Positions 25,602-34,281 of a DNA stretch of 64,000 nucleotides are shown one piece after another (position 1 is the first letter of the stretch; every line of letters begins with the position of its first letter). Under the pieces are notes generated by a model. The model saw nothing but the letters and a program-made list of their open reading frames with translations, made no database searches and was not told the DNA's origin. The DNA lies in assembly GCF_021117405.1 (NCBI RefSeq), contig NZ_CP088251.1, forward strand, positions 248,001 through 312,000, read 5' to 3'. A program made the position numbers and the translations under genes. The DNA is from Frateuria edaphi (GTDB lineage Bacteria > Pseudomonadota > Gammaproteobacteria > Xanthomonadales > Rhodanobacteraceae).

Positions 25602-26900
25602 TCATGGCGTGGCCCAATCCTGCGCCGACTGCTCGCCGGCGACCATCTCCTCGAGGGTCTGCCGGCGCCGGATGACCGCGTAGCGGCCATCGTCCAGCAG
25701 TACCTCGGCGGCGAGCGGGCGCGAGTTGTAGGTGGAAGCCATCGACGCGCCGTACGCGCCGGTGCCCTGGATGGCGAGCAGGTCGCCCGGTTGGCACGCC
25801 GGCAGAACGCGTGCGCGTGCGAAGGTGTCGCCGGTCTCGCAGACCGGGCCGACCACGTCGTAGGTGGCCAGCGGCCGAGGATCGGGCGCGACCGGCACGA
25901 TGTCGTGCCAGGCGTCGTAGAGGCTTGGCCGCTGCAGGTCGTTCATCGCCGCATCGAGTACCAGGAAGGACCGCTCGGTACCTTCCTTGATGCGCAGCAC
26001 ACGGGTGAGCAGCACGCCGGCCTCCGCCACCAGGTAACGGCCGGGCTCCAGCAGCAGGCGGCCCTCGAAGCCGGCCAGTGCCTCGCGGACCACGTTGGCG
26101 TAGTCGCCGGCGGCGACGGGCCGGTCGTGGCCGGCGCGGTAGCGCACGCCGAGGCCGCCACCGACGTCGATGCTGGCGATCGGGTGGCCGGCATGGAGCA
26201 ATTCGCGCCAGAACGACGCGACGCGGTTCAATGCCAGCCGGAAGGGTTCCAGGTCGAGGATCTGCGAGCCGATGTGCACGTGCAGGCCGTCCAGCCGCAC
26301 GTGCGGCAGTTGCCGGCGTTCGGCGAACCAGCGGCGCGCCTCGGCGATGCTCACGCCGAACTTGTTCTCGGCGCGGCCGGTGGAAATCTTGGCGTGGGTG
26401 AGCGCATCGACGTCCGGGTTGATGCGCACCGCGGCGTTCGCCACCACGCGTCGTGCGGCGGCCACCCGCTCGATGGCGTGCAGCTCGTCCAGCGATTCGA
26501 CATTGAAGCGCGCAACGCCGGCGGCGAGCGCCGCGGCGATCTCCCCCTTGGTCTTGCCGACGCCGGAGAACACGATGCGGTTGGCCGGGATGCCCGCGGC
26601 GAGGGCGCGCTGCATTTCGCCGGCGGAAACGATGTCCGCGCCCAGCCCGGCGGCGGCCATCAGTTCGAGGATGGCGCGGTTGCTGTTGGCCTTGACCGCG
26701 TAGCAGATGGTGGCGTCCAGGCCGTGCAGGGCAGACTGGAGTTCGCCGATCCGCCCGCGGATTGCGTTGGCCGAGTAGGCATACAGCGGCGTGCCCAGTC
26801 GCGAGGCCAGCGCCTGCAGGTCCACGCCATCGAAGGTCGGTTGCGGGTCGGGCACGGACGCGGTGTCGTCGTGCCGGGAGGAGACGGTCATGGGGTCCAT
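25602..26900 (-). CDS. lysA: Diaminopimelate decarboxylase
   Basis: About 432 residues if started at ATG 26900. An ATG at 26891 with GGA seven bases upstream is equally plausible, and an earlier TTG at 26915 lies in the preceding terminator's T-tract and is rejected. It is a PLP fold-type III enzyme: CYAVKANSN carries the PLP Lys, HVHIGSQ and ENKFGV are typical, and GPVCETGD and GAYGASMASTYNSRP form the meso-DAP site at the dimer interface. It decarboxylates meso-DAP to L-lysine in the cytoplasm. Xanthomonads are known for a fused LysA-aspartokinase for biosynthesis, so this stand-alone copy, placed among murein-peptide genes, may serve DAP catabolism. That last point is inference. Confidence 0.92.
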   Translation of the reverse strand: MDPMTVSSRHDDTASVPDPQPTFDGVDLQALASRLGTPLYAYSANAIRGRIGELQSALHGLDATICYAVKANSNRAILELMAAAGLGADIVSAGEMQRALAAGIPANRIVFSGVGKTKGEIAAALAAGVARFNVESLDELHAIERVAAARRVVANAAVRINPDVDALTHAKISTGRAENKFGVSIAEARRWFAERRQLPHVRLDGLHVHIGSQILDLEPFRLALNRVASFWRELLHAGHPIASIDVGGGLGVRYRAGHDRPVAAGDYANVVREALAGFEGRLLLEPGRYLVAEAGVLLTRVLRIKEGTERSFLVLDAAMNDLQRPSLYDAWHDIVPVAPDPRPLATYDVVGPVCETGDTFARARVLPACQPGDLLAIQGTGAYGASMASTYNSRPLAAEVLLDDGRYAVIRRRQTLEEMVAGEQSAQDWATP

Positions 26901-26913
26901 TCGAGCGAGGCCC

Positions 26914-26943
26914 AAAAAAGACGGCCCGCGGTGACCGCGGGCC
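26914..26943 (-). terminator. Intrinsic terminator of the TonB receptor gene
   Basis: On the minus strand, the perfect hairpin GGCCCGCGG-TCA-CCGCGGGCC (26923-26943) is followed by GTC and six Ts (26914-26919). It begins 18 bases after the receptor stop and ends just before lysA. It should separate the receptor transcript from the lysA-dipeptidase-hydrolase unit. Confidence 0.9.
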
Positions 26944-26960
26944 GCCAGGCGGGGAGGGCC

Positions 26961-29960
26961 TTAGAAGTCCACGGCCACGGTCAGCTGCGTGAAGCGCGGC
27001 GACTGGAAGCCGATCGGCTGCATGAAGCTGGCGCTGGTGTCGTTGGAGATGGTGGTCTGCAGGTCCTGGTCCACCTGTACCGTGCGCTGCTGGTTGAGCA
27101 GGTTGTACACGGCCAGTTTCACGCGCAGGTTGCCGCCGCCCTGGAAGGGCAGGATGTAGCTGATGCCGGCATTGAGCGTGTAGGTCCAGGGCAGGCGGCC
27201 GTAGGCGCCGCGGGGCGAACGCTCGTACACGCGATCCTCGGAATTGGGCGACGTGCAGTTCTCCACGCAGATGAAGTAGCTGTGGTAGTTCTGCGCGTCA
27301 TACGGGTTGCCTACGCCGAAGCCGGTGATCGGGCCGCCCGAATGGACGTCCAGGTCGCCGCTGACCTGCCAGTGCGGGGTGATCGCATAGGCGCCGCGCA
27401 GCTTCAGCTGGTGGCGGCGATCGTTCGGCAGGTAGCCGTCGCCGCCGAAGTTCACCCACGGATCGTCGAAGTTCTCGGTGCGGCCGGTGTCGTCGAAGTT
27501 GGTGTCGGAGTTGACCGGACCTTCGGCGTTGCCGCGGTTCCAGGCCAGCACGTAGGACGCGTTGAACGACCACTTCTCGTCCCACGCGCGGTCGAGCTGG
27601 AACTCCAGCGAGGTGTAGGTGCGCTTGGGCTTCACCCAGCCGCGCTGGCCCAGGTAGTTGCCGTCGGCGTCGTACAGCGCCCAGCCTTCCTTGGAGGTGT
27701 CGACCGTCAGGTAGCCGTCGGCGGTGCCGTCACAGTTGGTGTCGCCCCAGACCGTGACCTTCTCGCCCGGGTTGGCCATCACCCAGCCGACATAGCCATT
27801 CTCGCCGCACTGCGCGGTGGCGCTGATTTCCATGTCGTCGATGGCGTTGTGCAGGCGGCGGTAGGTGCCGCTGACGCCCCACGACCAGTTGTTGCCGATC
27901 ATCTGCTGGAACCCCAGGATCGCTTCGTCCTGGTAGACCGGGTCCATGTCGTGGTCGACTTCCGAACGCAGGTCGCCGACGGTGCCGTCGCCCTGCGAGG
28001 TGTCGACCGGGCCGATCTGCGGACCCAGCCGCGGCACGACGTAGCTGACGCCGTTGAGCTCGCGCGTCTCCCAGCCGTCGAACGCGTAGAAGGTGCGCTC
28101 GTCGAGCAGGCCGCCGGCCTGCTTGATGTTGATCACGTTGGCCACCGGCAGGAAGTAGCGGCCCAGGTTGCCGAACAGCTTGGTGGTGCCGTCGCCGGTC
28201 ATGTCCCAGGAGAAGCCCAGGCGCGGCGCGATCTGGCGGTCCATCTTGATGTAGCTGTTGCCCGCCGAATCCTGGTTGTCGAAGCTGTCGTTGCGCAGGC
28301 CCATGTTGAGCACGAAGTTGGGCGTGATCTGCCAGTTGTCTTCCAGGTAGTACGCCGAGTCGATGGTCTTGAAGGTCCCCTCGATCTCGTAGCGGCGCGC
28401 ACGGACGTAGTTGGTGTAGCCGGCCGGGATCACCCCGCCGTTGTCGATGGTGTCGCCCGCCGCACCGGCATACACGGTGTAGTAGAGCGCGCCGGGACCG
28501 GGGTAGTAGCGGCTGTATTCGGAGGTGTTGACCTCGTGGTCGTAGCCGAAGCGCAGCAGGTGGTCGCCCAGCGTCCACTCGAAGTCGGCGCGGCCCTGCT
28601 TGCGCTCGTCGTTGCGCTTTTCGACGCGCGTGCTGGTGGAGCAGCCCAGCTGCGGGCCGGGCGGCGGCACGGCAGTGGTGTCGTCGATGGCGACCGGGTT
28701 GCACTCGAGGTCCAGCTGCGAGCGGGTGAAGGCCTCGCGGTTGTTCTTGCCGTACATCAACTTCATCGACAGGTCGTTGGTCAGGTAACTGGTCCAGGTC
28801 AGCGCCCAGTTCTTGCCGCCGGTGTCGGTGTAGACCTCGTTGGTCTTGGTGCCGCGGGTGTCGGTGTCGTAGTCGTACTCGTAGACGTCGCCGACGTTCT
28901 TGTTCTTGTCGGAGAAGGCCATCAGCGACAGCGTGTTGCTGTCGGTGATGTTCCAGTCGACCGTGGTGCCCCAGAAGCCCTGGTCCGAGGAGTTGTCGGT
29001 GATCGCGTTGCCTTCGTCGTTCGTATTGCGGGGCGATGCGCCGCGCGCCTCGTACATGGCGAAGAAGAACAGCTTGTCCTTCACGATCGGGCCGGACGCC
29101 CACACGTTGGTCTTGATCAGCGAATCGCGGTCGCGGCTGGCGGTGATGTAGCGGTTGCCGTTGGCGTCGTAGTGGTTCGCCGCTACCGAATGCCAGTTGC
29201 CCGGCTCCATCGTGAGTTCGGCGCCCGCCTTGAACTCATTGGTGCCCGAACGCGCCACGGCGTTGACCACGCCGCCGGTGGTGCGGCCGAACTCCACCGA
29301 ATAGCCGCCGGTCTTGACCTGGAACTGGTCGTAGAAGGCGAACGGCGCCTCGGAGAAGCCGTTGCGGTTGTAGAAGTCGGTGACGTTGAGGCCGTTAACG
29401 TAGAACGCGTTCTCGGCGATCGACGAACCGCCGAAGGAGATGCCGCCGAAGCCGGCGTTGCCCTTGACCACGCCCGGCGCGAGCAGCGCCACCGAGGCCA
29501 CGTTCTGGTCGACCGGCAGGCGCACCAGGTCGGCACGCGAGACGATCGTGGCCGATTCGGTCGAGCTCACGTCGATCACCGGCAGCACCGAGCTGGTGAC
29601 GTTGATGGTCGCCAGGCTGGTCGCGTCGACCGCGCCCAGGTCCACCGTGGTCGTGGTGCCCAGCGCGACGGTCACGTTGCGGGTCGGGCCGACCTGCTGG
29701 CCGCCGCTGGTCGCGCTGATGGTGTACTGGCCTACCGGCAGGTACGGCAGGCGGTAGTTGCCCTCGTCGTCGGCGATGACCGAGCGGGTCAAGCCGGTGT
29801 CCGGGCTGGTCACCGTCACCGTGGCGCCGGCCTGGGTGTGGCCGGCCACCGTGCCGTCGGTGTTGGCCGCCTGCGCCGGTGGCGCGCCAAAGGCGGCGAG
29901 CGCCAGTCCGAGTGCCGTGCCGAGCACGGTCCTGCGCATGTTCCAAACCTTGCTGCTCAT
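26961..29960 (-). CDS. Oar-like TonB-dependent outer membrane receptor
   Basis: 999 residues. A signal peptide (ending PPAQA) is followed by a carboxypeptidase-regulatory-like beta-sandwich (about residues 35-110, GHTQAGATVTVTSPDTG... EGNYRLPYLPVGQYTI). Next come a plug domain (about 120-260, with GFGGISFGGSSIAENAFYVNG and EFGRTTGGVVNAV) and a long 22-strand-type barrel ending in aromatic VAVDF. This is the Oar/OmpA-related TonB-dependent family, which imports or processes larger peptidic ligands. No TonB-box can be assigned confidently, though a short acidic stretch precedes the plug. The gene is monocistronic by its terminator. Its position between the transglutaminase-like gene and lysA suggests it brings in peptide fragments. 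The ligand is unproven. Confidence 0.93.
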   Translation of the reverse strand: MSSKVWNMRRTVLGTALGLALAAFGAPPAQAANTDGTVAGHTQAGATVTVTSPDTGLTRSVIADDEGNYRLPYLPVGQYTISATSGGQQVGPTRNVTVALGTTTTVDLGAVDATSLATINVTSSVLPVIDVSSTESATIVSRADLVRLPVDQNVASVALLAPGVVKGNAGFGGISFGGSSIAENAFYVNGLNVTDFYNRNGFSEAPFAFYDQFQVKTGGYSVEFGRTTGGVVNAVARSGTNEFKAGAELTMEPGNWHSVAANHYDANGNRYITASRDRDSLIKTNVWASGPIVKDKLFFFAMYEARGASPRNTNDEGNAITDNSSDQGFWGTTVDWNITDSNTLSLMAFSDKNKNVGDVYEYDYDTDTRGTKTNEVYTDTGGKNWALTWTSYLTNDLSMKLMYGKNNREAFTRSQLDLECNPVAIDDTTAVPPPGPQLGCSTSTRVEKRNDERKQGRADFEWTLGDHLLRFGYDHEVNTSEYSRYYPGPGALYYTVYAGAAGDTIDNGGVIPAGYTNYVRARRYEIEGTFKTIDSAYYLEDNWQITPNFVLNMGLRNDSFDNQDSAGNSYIKMDRQIAPRLGFSWDMTGDGTTKLFGNLGRYFLPVANVINIKQAGGLLDERTFYAFDGWETRELNGVSYVVPRLGPQIGPVDTSQGDGTVGDLRSEVDHDMDPVYQDEAILGFQQMIGNNWSWGVSGTYRRLHNAIDDMEISATAQCGENGYVGWVMANPGEKVTVWGDTNCDGTADGYLTVDTSKEGWALYDADGNYLGQRGWVKPKRTYTSLEFQLDRAWDEKWSFNASYVLAWNRGNAEGPVNSDTNFDDTGRTENFDDPWVNFGGDGYLPNDRRHQLKLRGAYAITPHWQVSGDLDVHSGGPITGFGVGNPYDAQNYHSYFICVENCTSPNSEDRVYERSPRGAYGRLPWTYTLNAGISYILPFQGGGNLRVKLAVYNLLNQQRTVQVDQDLQTTISNDTSASFMQPIGFQSPRFTQLTVAVDF

Positions 29961-30008
29961 TTCCCCTACTCCCCTCGACGCCGGGTCGATGTCAGATGAA
30001 CTTGTTGG

Positions 30009-31514
30009 TTACTTGTCGTTGCGTCCGTGCAGGAACTGCCAGTCGAAGTGGTAATCCCACTTGTCGAAATAGAGATTGCCGCCGCGCCACTCGACCTCGC
30101 CGCGCTGCGAGTCGACCGTTTCGGAGCGCGGGAACTGCTTGGCCGGCACGAACGGGCGGCTGAAGTCGTCGTTGAACGCGATGCGGTAGGCGTCCAGGCC
30201 GCCCAGGTAGAACCAGCGCAGGCGCGGATCGTCGCCGGGCTTGGGTTCGAGCTGGCCGAAGGTCACGTCCACCGGCACCCAGCCGTAGGGGGCGAGATAG
30301 AGCTGGCCCCAGTCGTGGATGTTGTCGTAGTCGACGTCGGAGAACATCCAGCCGGACTGCCAGCGCGCCGGGATGCCGTTCAGGCGCAGCAGGGTGAGCA
30401 GCAGCAGTGTCTGCTCGCCGCAGTCGCCGTGGCCGGCGTGCAGGGTGTAGTCGCTGATGTTGCTGATCGTGGAGTATTCGCGCGCGCCGGCCCAGGGGAT
30501 CCGGTCGACGGCCGCGAACAGTTTCTGCGCGATGCGGTAAGGGTTCTTTTCCTCACCCACCACCTTGCGCGAGAACGCGCGCAGGTCGTCGGTGAAGACG
30601 ATGTGCGGCGCGCGTTGTTCGACGAAAGGCTTAAGTTCGGGCGTGATCGTGGCCGGCACCACTTTGTCCGGGTCGATCGGGTGGGATTGCGCGCGCAGGG
30701 TCAGCTCGTAGGTGAGCTTGAACACGGTCGGCTGGCCGGCCTTCGCCGGCGCCTCCATGTAGGCGGTGCGCTGCAGCGTGTCCACCGGCGCGACACGCGC
30801 GCCGGCCGGTTGGCTGGCGACGAAGCGGATGTCGTCCTGCTGGCCGGGGATGGCGCGCGGGTAGGGGATCCAGGCCTTGACCGTCTCCCCGGCCGGCACG
30901 GCGGTGGCGTCGACGGTGACCGTCTGGGTCACGCGCACGCGCATCGGCAGTACGCCGGCCTTGCCGGTCGCGAGCGCCTCGCGGAAGGCGGCGCGGTGGT
31001 GGTCGTTCAACGTCTCGTTGGGGCCGTCGGCGATCGGCGTCTGCACCGCGCGGCGATCGCGCGCCTCGGCGCTCAGGCGATACAGATTGGACGGTGCGCG
31101 GTTGAAGTAGAGCGTGCGGCCGTCGATCACCATGTGTTCGAGCAGGCCGGCCTGGTCCCAGCGCGCGAACTCGGCGTCGGTGAGGTCGGGGATCTGCTTG
31201 CGGATGCGCGCCTTGGCTTCGTCGGCGGTCAGCGTGAAGTCGAGCAGGATGCGATGCATGCGCTCGCGCTGGAACTCGAGCGCCTCGCGTGCTTCGGGCG
31301 CAAGGCCCGGCTGTGCGAGCGCGGCGTCGATGGCCTTGCGGGCGGCATCGAAGTGGCCCTGATCGATCTGCGCCACGATGGCGGGCGGGCCGGGCGGCGG
31401 CAGGCTGGCCAGCGCAGGGATCGCGCAGCAGAGCAGGCCCGCCAGGGCGGCGCACGCCAGTGCCCGCCGGTGCGCCGGTTCGTGTTTGCCTCGCGTCGCT
31501 GGCACCCTCGTCAT
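30009..31514 (-). CDS. Secreted transglutaminase-like (cysteine protease fold) protein
   Basis: 501 residues from ATG 31514, which gives a signal peptide ending AIPALA; longer frames run into the opposite gene and are rejected. The N-terminal half is helical (residues 40-130). A beta-sandwich follows, and then the transglutaminase core has HGDCGEQ (Cys 365), NIHDWGQ (His 400) and WVPVDVTFG (Asp 416), a complete Cys-His-Asp triad. Bacterial members of this fold usually act as peptidases or amide hydrolases, not cross-linkers. It is divergently transcribed from the DUF819 permease gene with a palindrome between them. By context it may trim wall or protein-derived peptides in the periplasm. Precise activity unknown. 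Confidence 0.87.
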   Translation of the reverse strand: MTRVPATRGKHEPAHRRALACAALAGLLCCAIPALASLPPPGPPAIVAQIDQGHFDAARKAIDAALAQPGLAPEAREALEFQRERMHRILLDFTLTADEAKARIRKQIPDLTDAEFARWDQAGLLEHMVIDGRTLYFNRAPSNLYRLSAEARDRRAVQTPIADGPNETLNDHHRAAFREALATGKAGVLPMRVRVTQTVTVDATAVPAGETVKAWIPYPRAIPGQQDDIRFVASQPAGARVAPVDTLQRTAYMEAPAKAGQPTVFKLTYELTLRAQSHPIDPDKVVPATITPELKPFVEQRAPHIVFTDDLRAFSRKVVGEEKNPYRIAQKLFAAVDRIPWAGAREYSTISNISDYTLHAGHGDCGEQTLLLLTLLRLNGIPARWQSGWMFSDVDYDNIHDWGQLYLAPYGWVPVDVTFGQLEPKPGDDPRLRWFYLGGLDAYRIAFNDDFSRPFVPAKQFPRSETVDSQRGEVEWRGGNLYFDKWDYHFDWQFLHGRNDK

Positions 31515-31603
31515 CGCACAACGCCCCCGCCAGTTGGCATCAAGGCCTTGTGTAACACGCTTGCAAAAGGTGGTCAATAATTTATGCTTCGAGATAACGT
31601 ATG

Positions 31604-31620
31604 AGGAATGGCATATTCCT
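31604..31620. promoter_or_regulatory. Candidate operator AGGAAT-N5-ATTCCT in divergent promoter region
   Basis: A perfect 6-base inverted repeat with a 5-base spacer (GGCAT) lies between the transglutaminase-like gene (minus) and the DUF819 gene (plus), 24 bases before the latter's GTG. The flanking region is the most AT-rich of the locus. It is a plausible site for the MurR/RpiR regulator encoded at 35379-36230; binding is inference. Confidence 0.5.
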
Positions 31621-31644
31621 GACGCGACGCATGAGGGGTAGCGC

Positions 31645-32796
31645 GTGATCCACACGGTATGGCCGTACCTGGCCGTGATGCTGCTGGCTGCCGGCCTGTT
31701 CCCGGCGCTGGAGCGGCGAACCGGCTGGCGGGTGTTCAACGTGCTGCCGCCGATCGTCTTCACCTACCTGCTGGTGACCGCGCTGGCGGTGACCGGGCTG
31801 TGGGAGGTCAACGACGAAATCCACGCCGCGCAGTCGATGCTGGTCTCGCGCATGGTGCCGGCGCTGCTGTTCCTGCTGATGATCAACTGCGACCTGCGCG
31901 CGATCTTCAAGCTGGGGCCGCGGGTGCTGGGCGTGTTCGCCTGCACCTCGGTAAGCCTGTTCATCGCCTTCATTGCCACCTTCCTGATCTACCGGCGCTG
32001 GTTGCCGGGCGATGCCTGGCACCCGCTGGCGGCGCTGTCGGGCAGTTGGGTGGGTGGTACGGCGAACATGATCGCGGTGAAGCAGGCGATCGGCATGTCG
32101 GACCAGCACCTGGCGATGAGCCTGCTGACCGACGCGCTCTGCTATTCGACCTGGGTGGCCGTGCTGTTCGCGGTGGCGCGGCTGGCGCCGGCGTTCAACC
32201 ATTGGACCAGGGCCAAGTCGACCGGCGACCTGCCGGTGGCCGAGGCGAAGGCGACCGGGCCGACCACCCCCGATTCGGTGCTGCTGTGGCTGGGCATGGC
32301 GCTGGCGGCGGCGGCGCTGAGCGCCTGGCTGGCCGGGTACCTGCCGACCTCGACCATGATCAGCCCCACCACCTGGACGATCCTGCTCGCCACCGGCGCG
32401 GGGCTGGTGGTGGCGCACACGCCGCTCGCGCGCTATCCCGGCGCGGGGACCATCTCCAGTGCGATGCTGATCAGCGTGGTGGCGGTGCTCGCCTCGCAGA
32501 GCAACTTCCACGGTATCGGCGCGGCGCCGTTGTACCTGCTGTGCGGCGTGACCATCATCGCGTTGCACGCGGTGTTGCTGGTCGGCTTCGCCAAGCTGTT
32601 CCGTTTCGATCTCTATCTGTGCGGGATCTCCTCGCTGGCCCACATCGGCGGCGTCGCGGCCACGCCGGTGCTGGCGGCGAGCTATTCGCGCGCGCTGGTG
32701 CCGGTGGGCATCCTGCTCGCGCTGCTGGGCTACATACTGGGCACCGGTTTCGGCCTGCTGGTCGCGTCGATCATGTCGGCGCTGGCCGGAACCTGA
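31645..32796 (+). CDS. DUF819 family integral membrane protein (putative permease)
   Basis: 383 residues, starting at GTG 31645 with GAGGGG at 31633-31638 upstream. It has about ten to twelve hydrophobic segments with short loops. Family marks include GSWVGGTANMIAVKQA, SAMLISVVAVLASQSNFHGIGAAP and ISSLAHIGGVAATPVLAASY, which place it in DUF819 (YjcL-like). The inverted internal arrangement of the Gly-rich motifs suggests a transporter. The family's substrate is not established to my knowledge. It is the first plus-strand gene after the divergent region and precedes the NlpC/P60 and Ala-Glu epimerase genes. An inner-membrane importer of wall-derived dipeptides is an attractive guess. Confidence 0.88.
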   Translation: MIHTVWPYLAVMLLAAGLFPALERRTGWRVFNVLPPIVFTYLLVTALAVTGLWEVNDEIHAAQSMLVSRMVPALLFLLMINCDLRAIFKLGPRVLGVFACTSVSLFIAFIATFLIYRRWLPGDAWHPLAALSGSWVGGTANMIAVKQAIGMSDQHLAMSLLTDALCYSTWVAVLFAVARLAPAFNHWTRAKSTGDLPVAEAKATGPTTPDSVLLWLGMALAAAALSAWLAGYLPTSTMISPTTWTILLATGAGLVVAHTPLARYPGAGTISSAMLISVVAVLASQSNFHGIGAAPLYLLCGVTIIALHAVLLVGFAKLFRFDLYLCGISSLAHIGGVAATPVLAASYSRALVPVGILLALLGYILGTGFGLLVASIMSALAGT

Positions 32797-32815
32797 CCCC
32801 ATGAGGACCACGACC

Positions 32816-34216
32816 ATGCGAACCCTTCTTCCTTCGGCGCTGCTGGCCCTGCTGCTGGCGACGCAGCCGCTGCATGCGCGCGAGCAGGTGTCGACGCTGA
32901 GCGTTCCACCCTCGGGCGTGCTGGGCGTGGGGGAGGCGCAGCTGACGCCCGCGTTCTGGATCGGCCTGCAGCCGCAGCCGGACCGGGTGATCCTCAGCCG
33001 CCAGCAAATCGAGGCGCAGAACGCGAAGCTGTTCGCGCAGGACAAGTCCATGCACGAGCTGGCCAAGCTGCCGGCGAGCTTGAGTGCCACGCAGGTGCGC
33101 GGCTGGATCGAGGACCTCGCCGACCCGCCGTCCAAGCCGCTCTACGACGTCGATGGCAAGCCGGTGCCGCAGAGGGCGCTCAGGAAAATCGTCGACGCGC
33201 GTGCGCTCGATGCGATTCCCGCCAGCCAGAAGACCCGCTTCGGGCTGGTGGTGCGCCGCGCCGCGCTGCGCACCTTTCCGACCACGCTGCGCGTGTTCAG
33301 CCATCCGGGCGACACCGACATCGACCGCTTCCAGGAAACGGCCGAGTTCCCCGGCACGCCGGTGGTGATCGCCCATGCCACCCGCGACGGCCGCTGGCTG
33401 TTCGTGGTGAGCCCGCGCTACGCCGCCTGGACCGAGGCGAAGAACATCGCCGAAGGCAGCCGGGACGCGGTGCTGGGCTACGCCGACAAGACGCCGTACC
33501 GCATCGTCACCGGCGCCAAGGTCTACACGGTCTACACCCGCGAAGCGCCCGCCGTCTCGCAGGTGGAGCTGGACATGGGCACGCGCGTGCCGGTGCTCAC
33601 CGACTTGGCCGCAGACCAGGCGGTCAACGGCCAGACGCCCTACGCCGCGCACGTGATCGAGCTGCCGGTACGCAAGGCCGACGGATCGCTCGCCTTCAGT
33701 CCCGCGCTGATCCAGAAGAACGCCGACACCGCGTCCGACTACCTGCCGCTGACCGCGCGCAACCTGATCACCCAGGCGTTCAAGTTCCTGGGCGAGCGCT
33801 ACGGCTGGGGCCATGCCTACGACGGGCGCGACTGCTCCGGTTTCGTCTCGGACGTCTACCGCTCGATGGGCGTGCAGATGCCGCGCAATACCTCCACCCA
33901 GGGCGTGAGCCCAGCCTTCGCCAGGCACGCCTTCAGCGACGCGAGCTCGCACGAGGAACGCCTGCAGGCGGCGCATGCGCTGCAGCTCGGCGACCTGGTC
34001 TACATCCCCGGCCACGTGATGATGTCGCTCGGCCAGTGGCAGGGTCAGCCGTGGATGATCCACGACGTGCTGGGCATGAGCTACCGCAAGGCCGACGGCT
34101 CGACCGCGCGCGTGACGCTCAACGCCGTCTCGGTCACGCCGTTGCTTCCGATGCTCTACGGCAAGGATTCGACCTTCATCGACCACATGACCAGCAACGT
34201 GCGGATGCGGCCCTGA
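32816..34216 (+). CDS. Secreted NlpC/P60 endopeptidase with SH3-type domains
   Basis: 466 residues from ATG 32816 (GAGG nine bases before). An in-frame ATG at 32801 is the alternative, adding MRTTT. The signal peptide ends QPLHA. The middle contains an N-terminal stabilising region and SH3b-like domains (about residues 120-290, e.g. GLVVRRAALRTFPTTLRVF and TGAKVYTVYTREAP). The C-terminal NlpC/P60 domain has the catalytic Cys 340 in GRDCSGF and His 400 in GHVMM. This architecture matches gamma-D-Glu-L-diamino-acid endopeptidases (YkfC-like), which cut L-Ala-gamma-D-Glu from meso-DAP. The next gene encodes the L-Ala-D/L-Glu epimerase, exactly the enzyme that would use the released dipeptide. 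Confidence 0.92.
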   Translation: MRTLLPSALLALLLATQPLHAREQVSTLSVPPSGVLGVGEAQLTPAFWIGLQPQPDRVILSRQQIEAQNAKLFAQDKSMHELAKLPASLSATQVRGWIEDLADPPSKPLYDVDGKPVPQRALRKIVDARALDAIPASQKTRFGLVVRRAALRTFPTTLRVFSHPGDTDIDRFQETAEFPGTPVVIAHATRDGRWLFVVSPRYAAWTEAKNIAEGSRDAVLGYADKTPYRIVTGAKVYTVYTREAPAVSQVELDMGTRVPVLTDLAADQAVNGQTPYAAHVIELPVRKADGSLAFSPALIQKNADTASDYLPLTARNLITQAFKFLGERYGWGHAYDGRDCSGFVSDVYRSMGVQMPRNTSTQGVSPAFARHAFSDASSHEERLQAAHALQLGDLVYIPGHVMMSLGQWQGQPWMIHDVLGMSYRKADGSTARVTLNAVSVTPLLPMLYGKDSTFIDHMTSNVRMRP

Positions 34217-34235
34217 GCGTTCCCGCGCAAGGGCC

Positions 34236-34253
34236 GGTGGGCGCCAACCCACC
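34236..34253. repeat. Small intergenic palindrome GGTGGG-N6-CCCACC
   Basis: GGTGGGCGCCAACCCACC with a CCTACGG tail lies between the NlpC/P60 and epimerase genes. It has the form of a short dispersed intergenic repeat and has no T-tract. Only one copy was found in this window, so its repeat status is inferred from resemblance to elements in related genomes. Confidence 0.4.
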
Positions 34254-34281
34254 CTACGGACAACAGAAGACCAACAACATC

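Noticed and set aside
24297-29999. 1900-codon open frame on the plus strand opposite the TonB receptor, LysA and dipeptidase genes
   Set aside because: It is antisense to three clearly conserved genes, reads as Val/Ala/Arg/Gly/His-rich low-complexity sequence without domains, and is explained by high GC at third codon positions.
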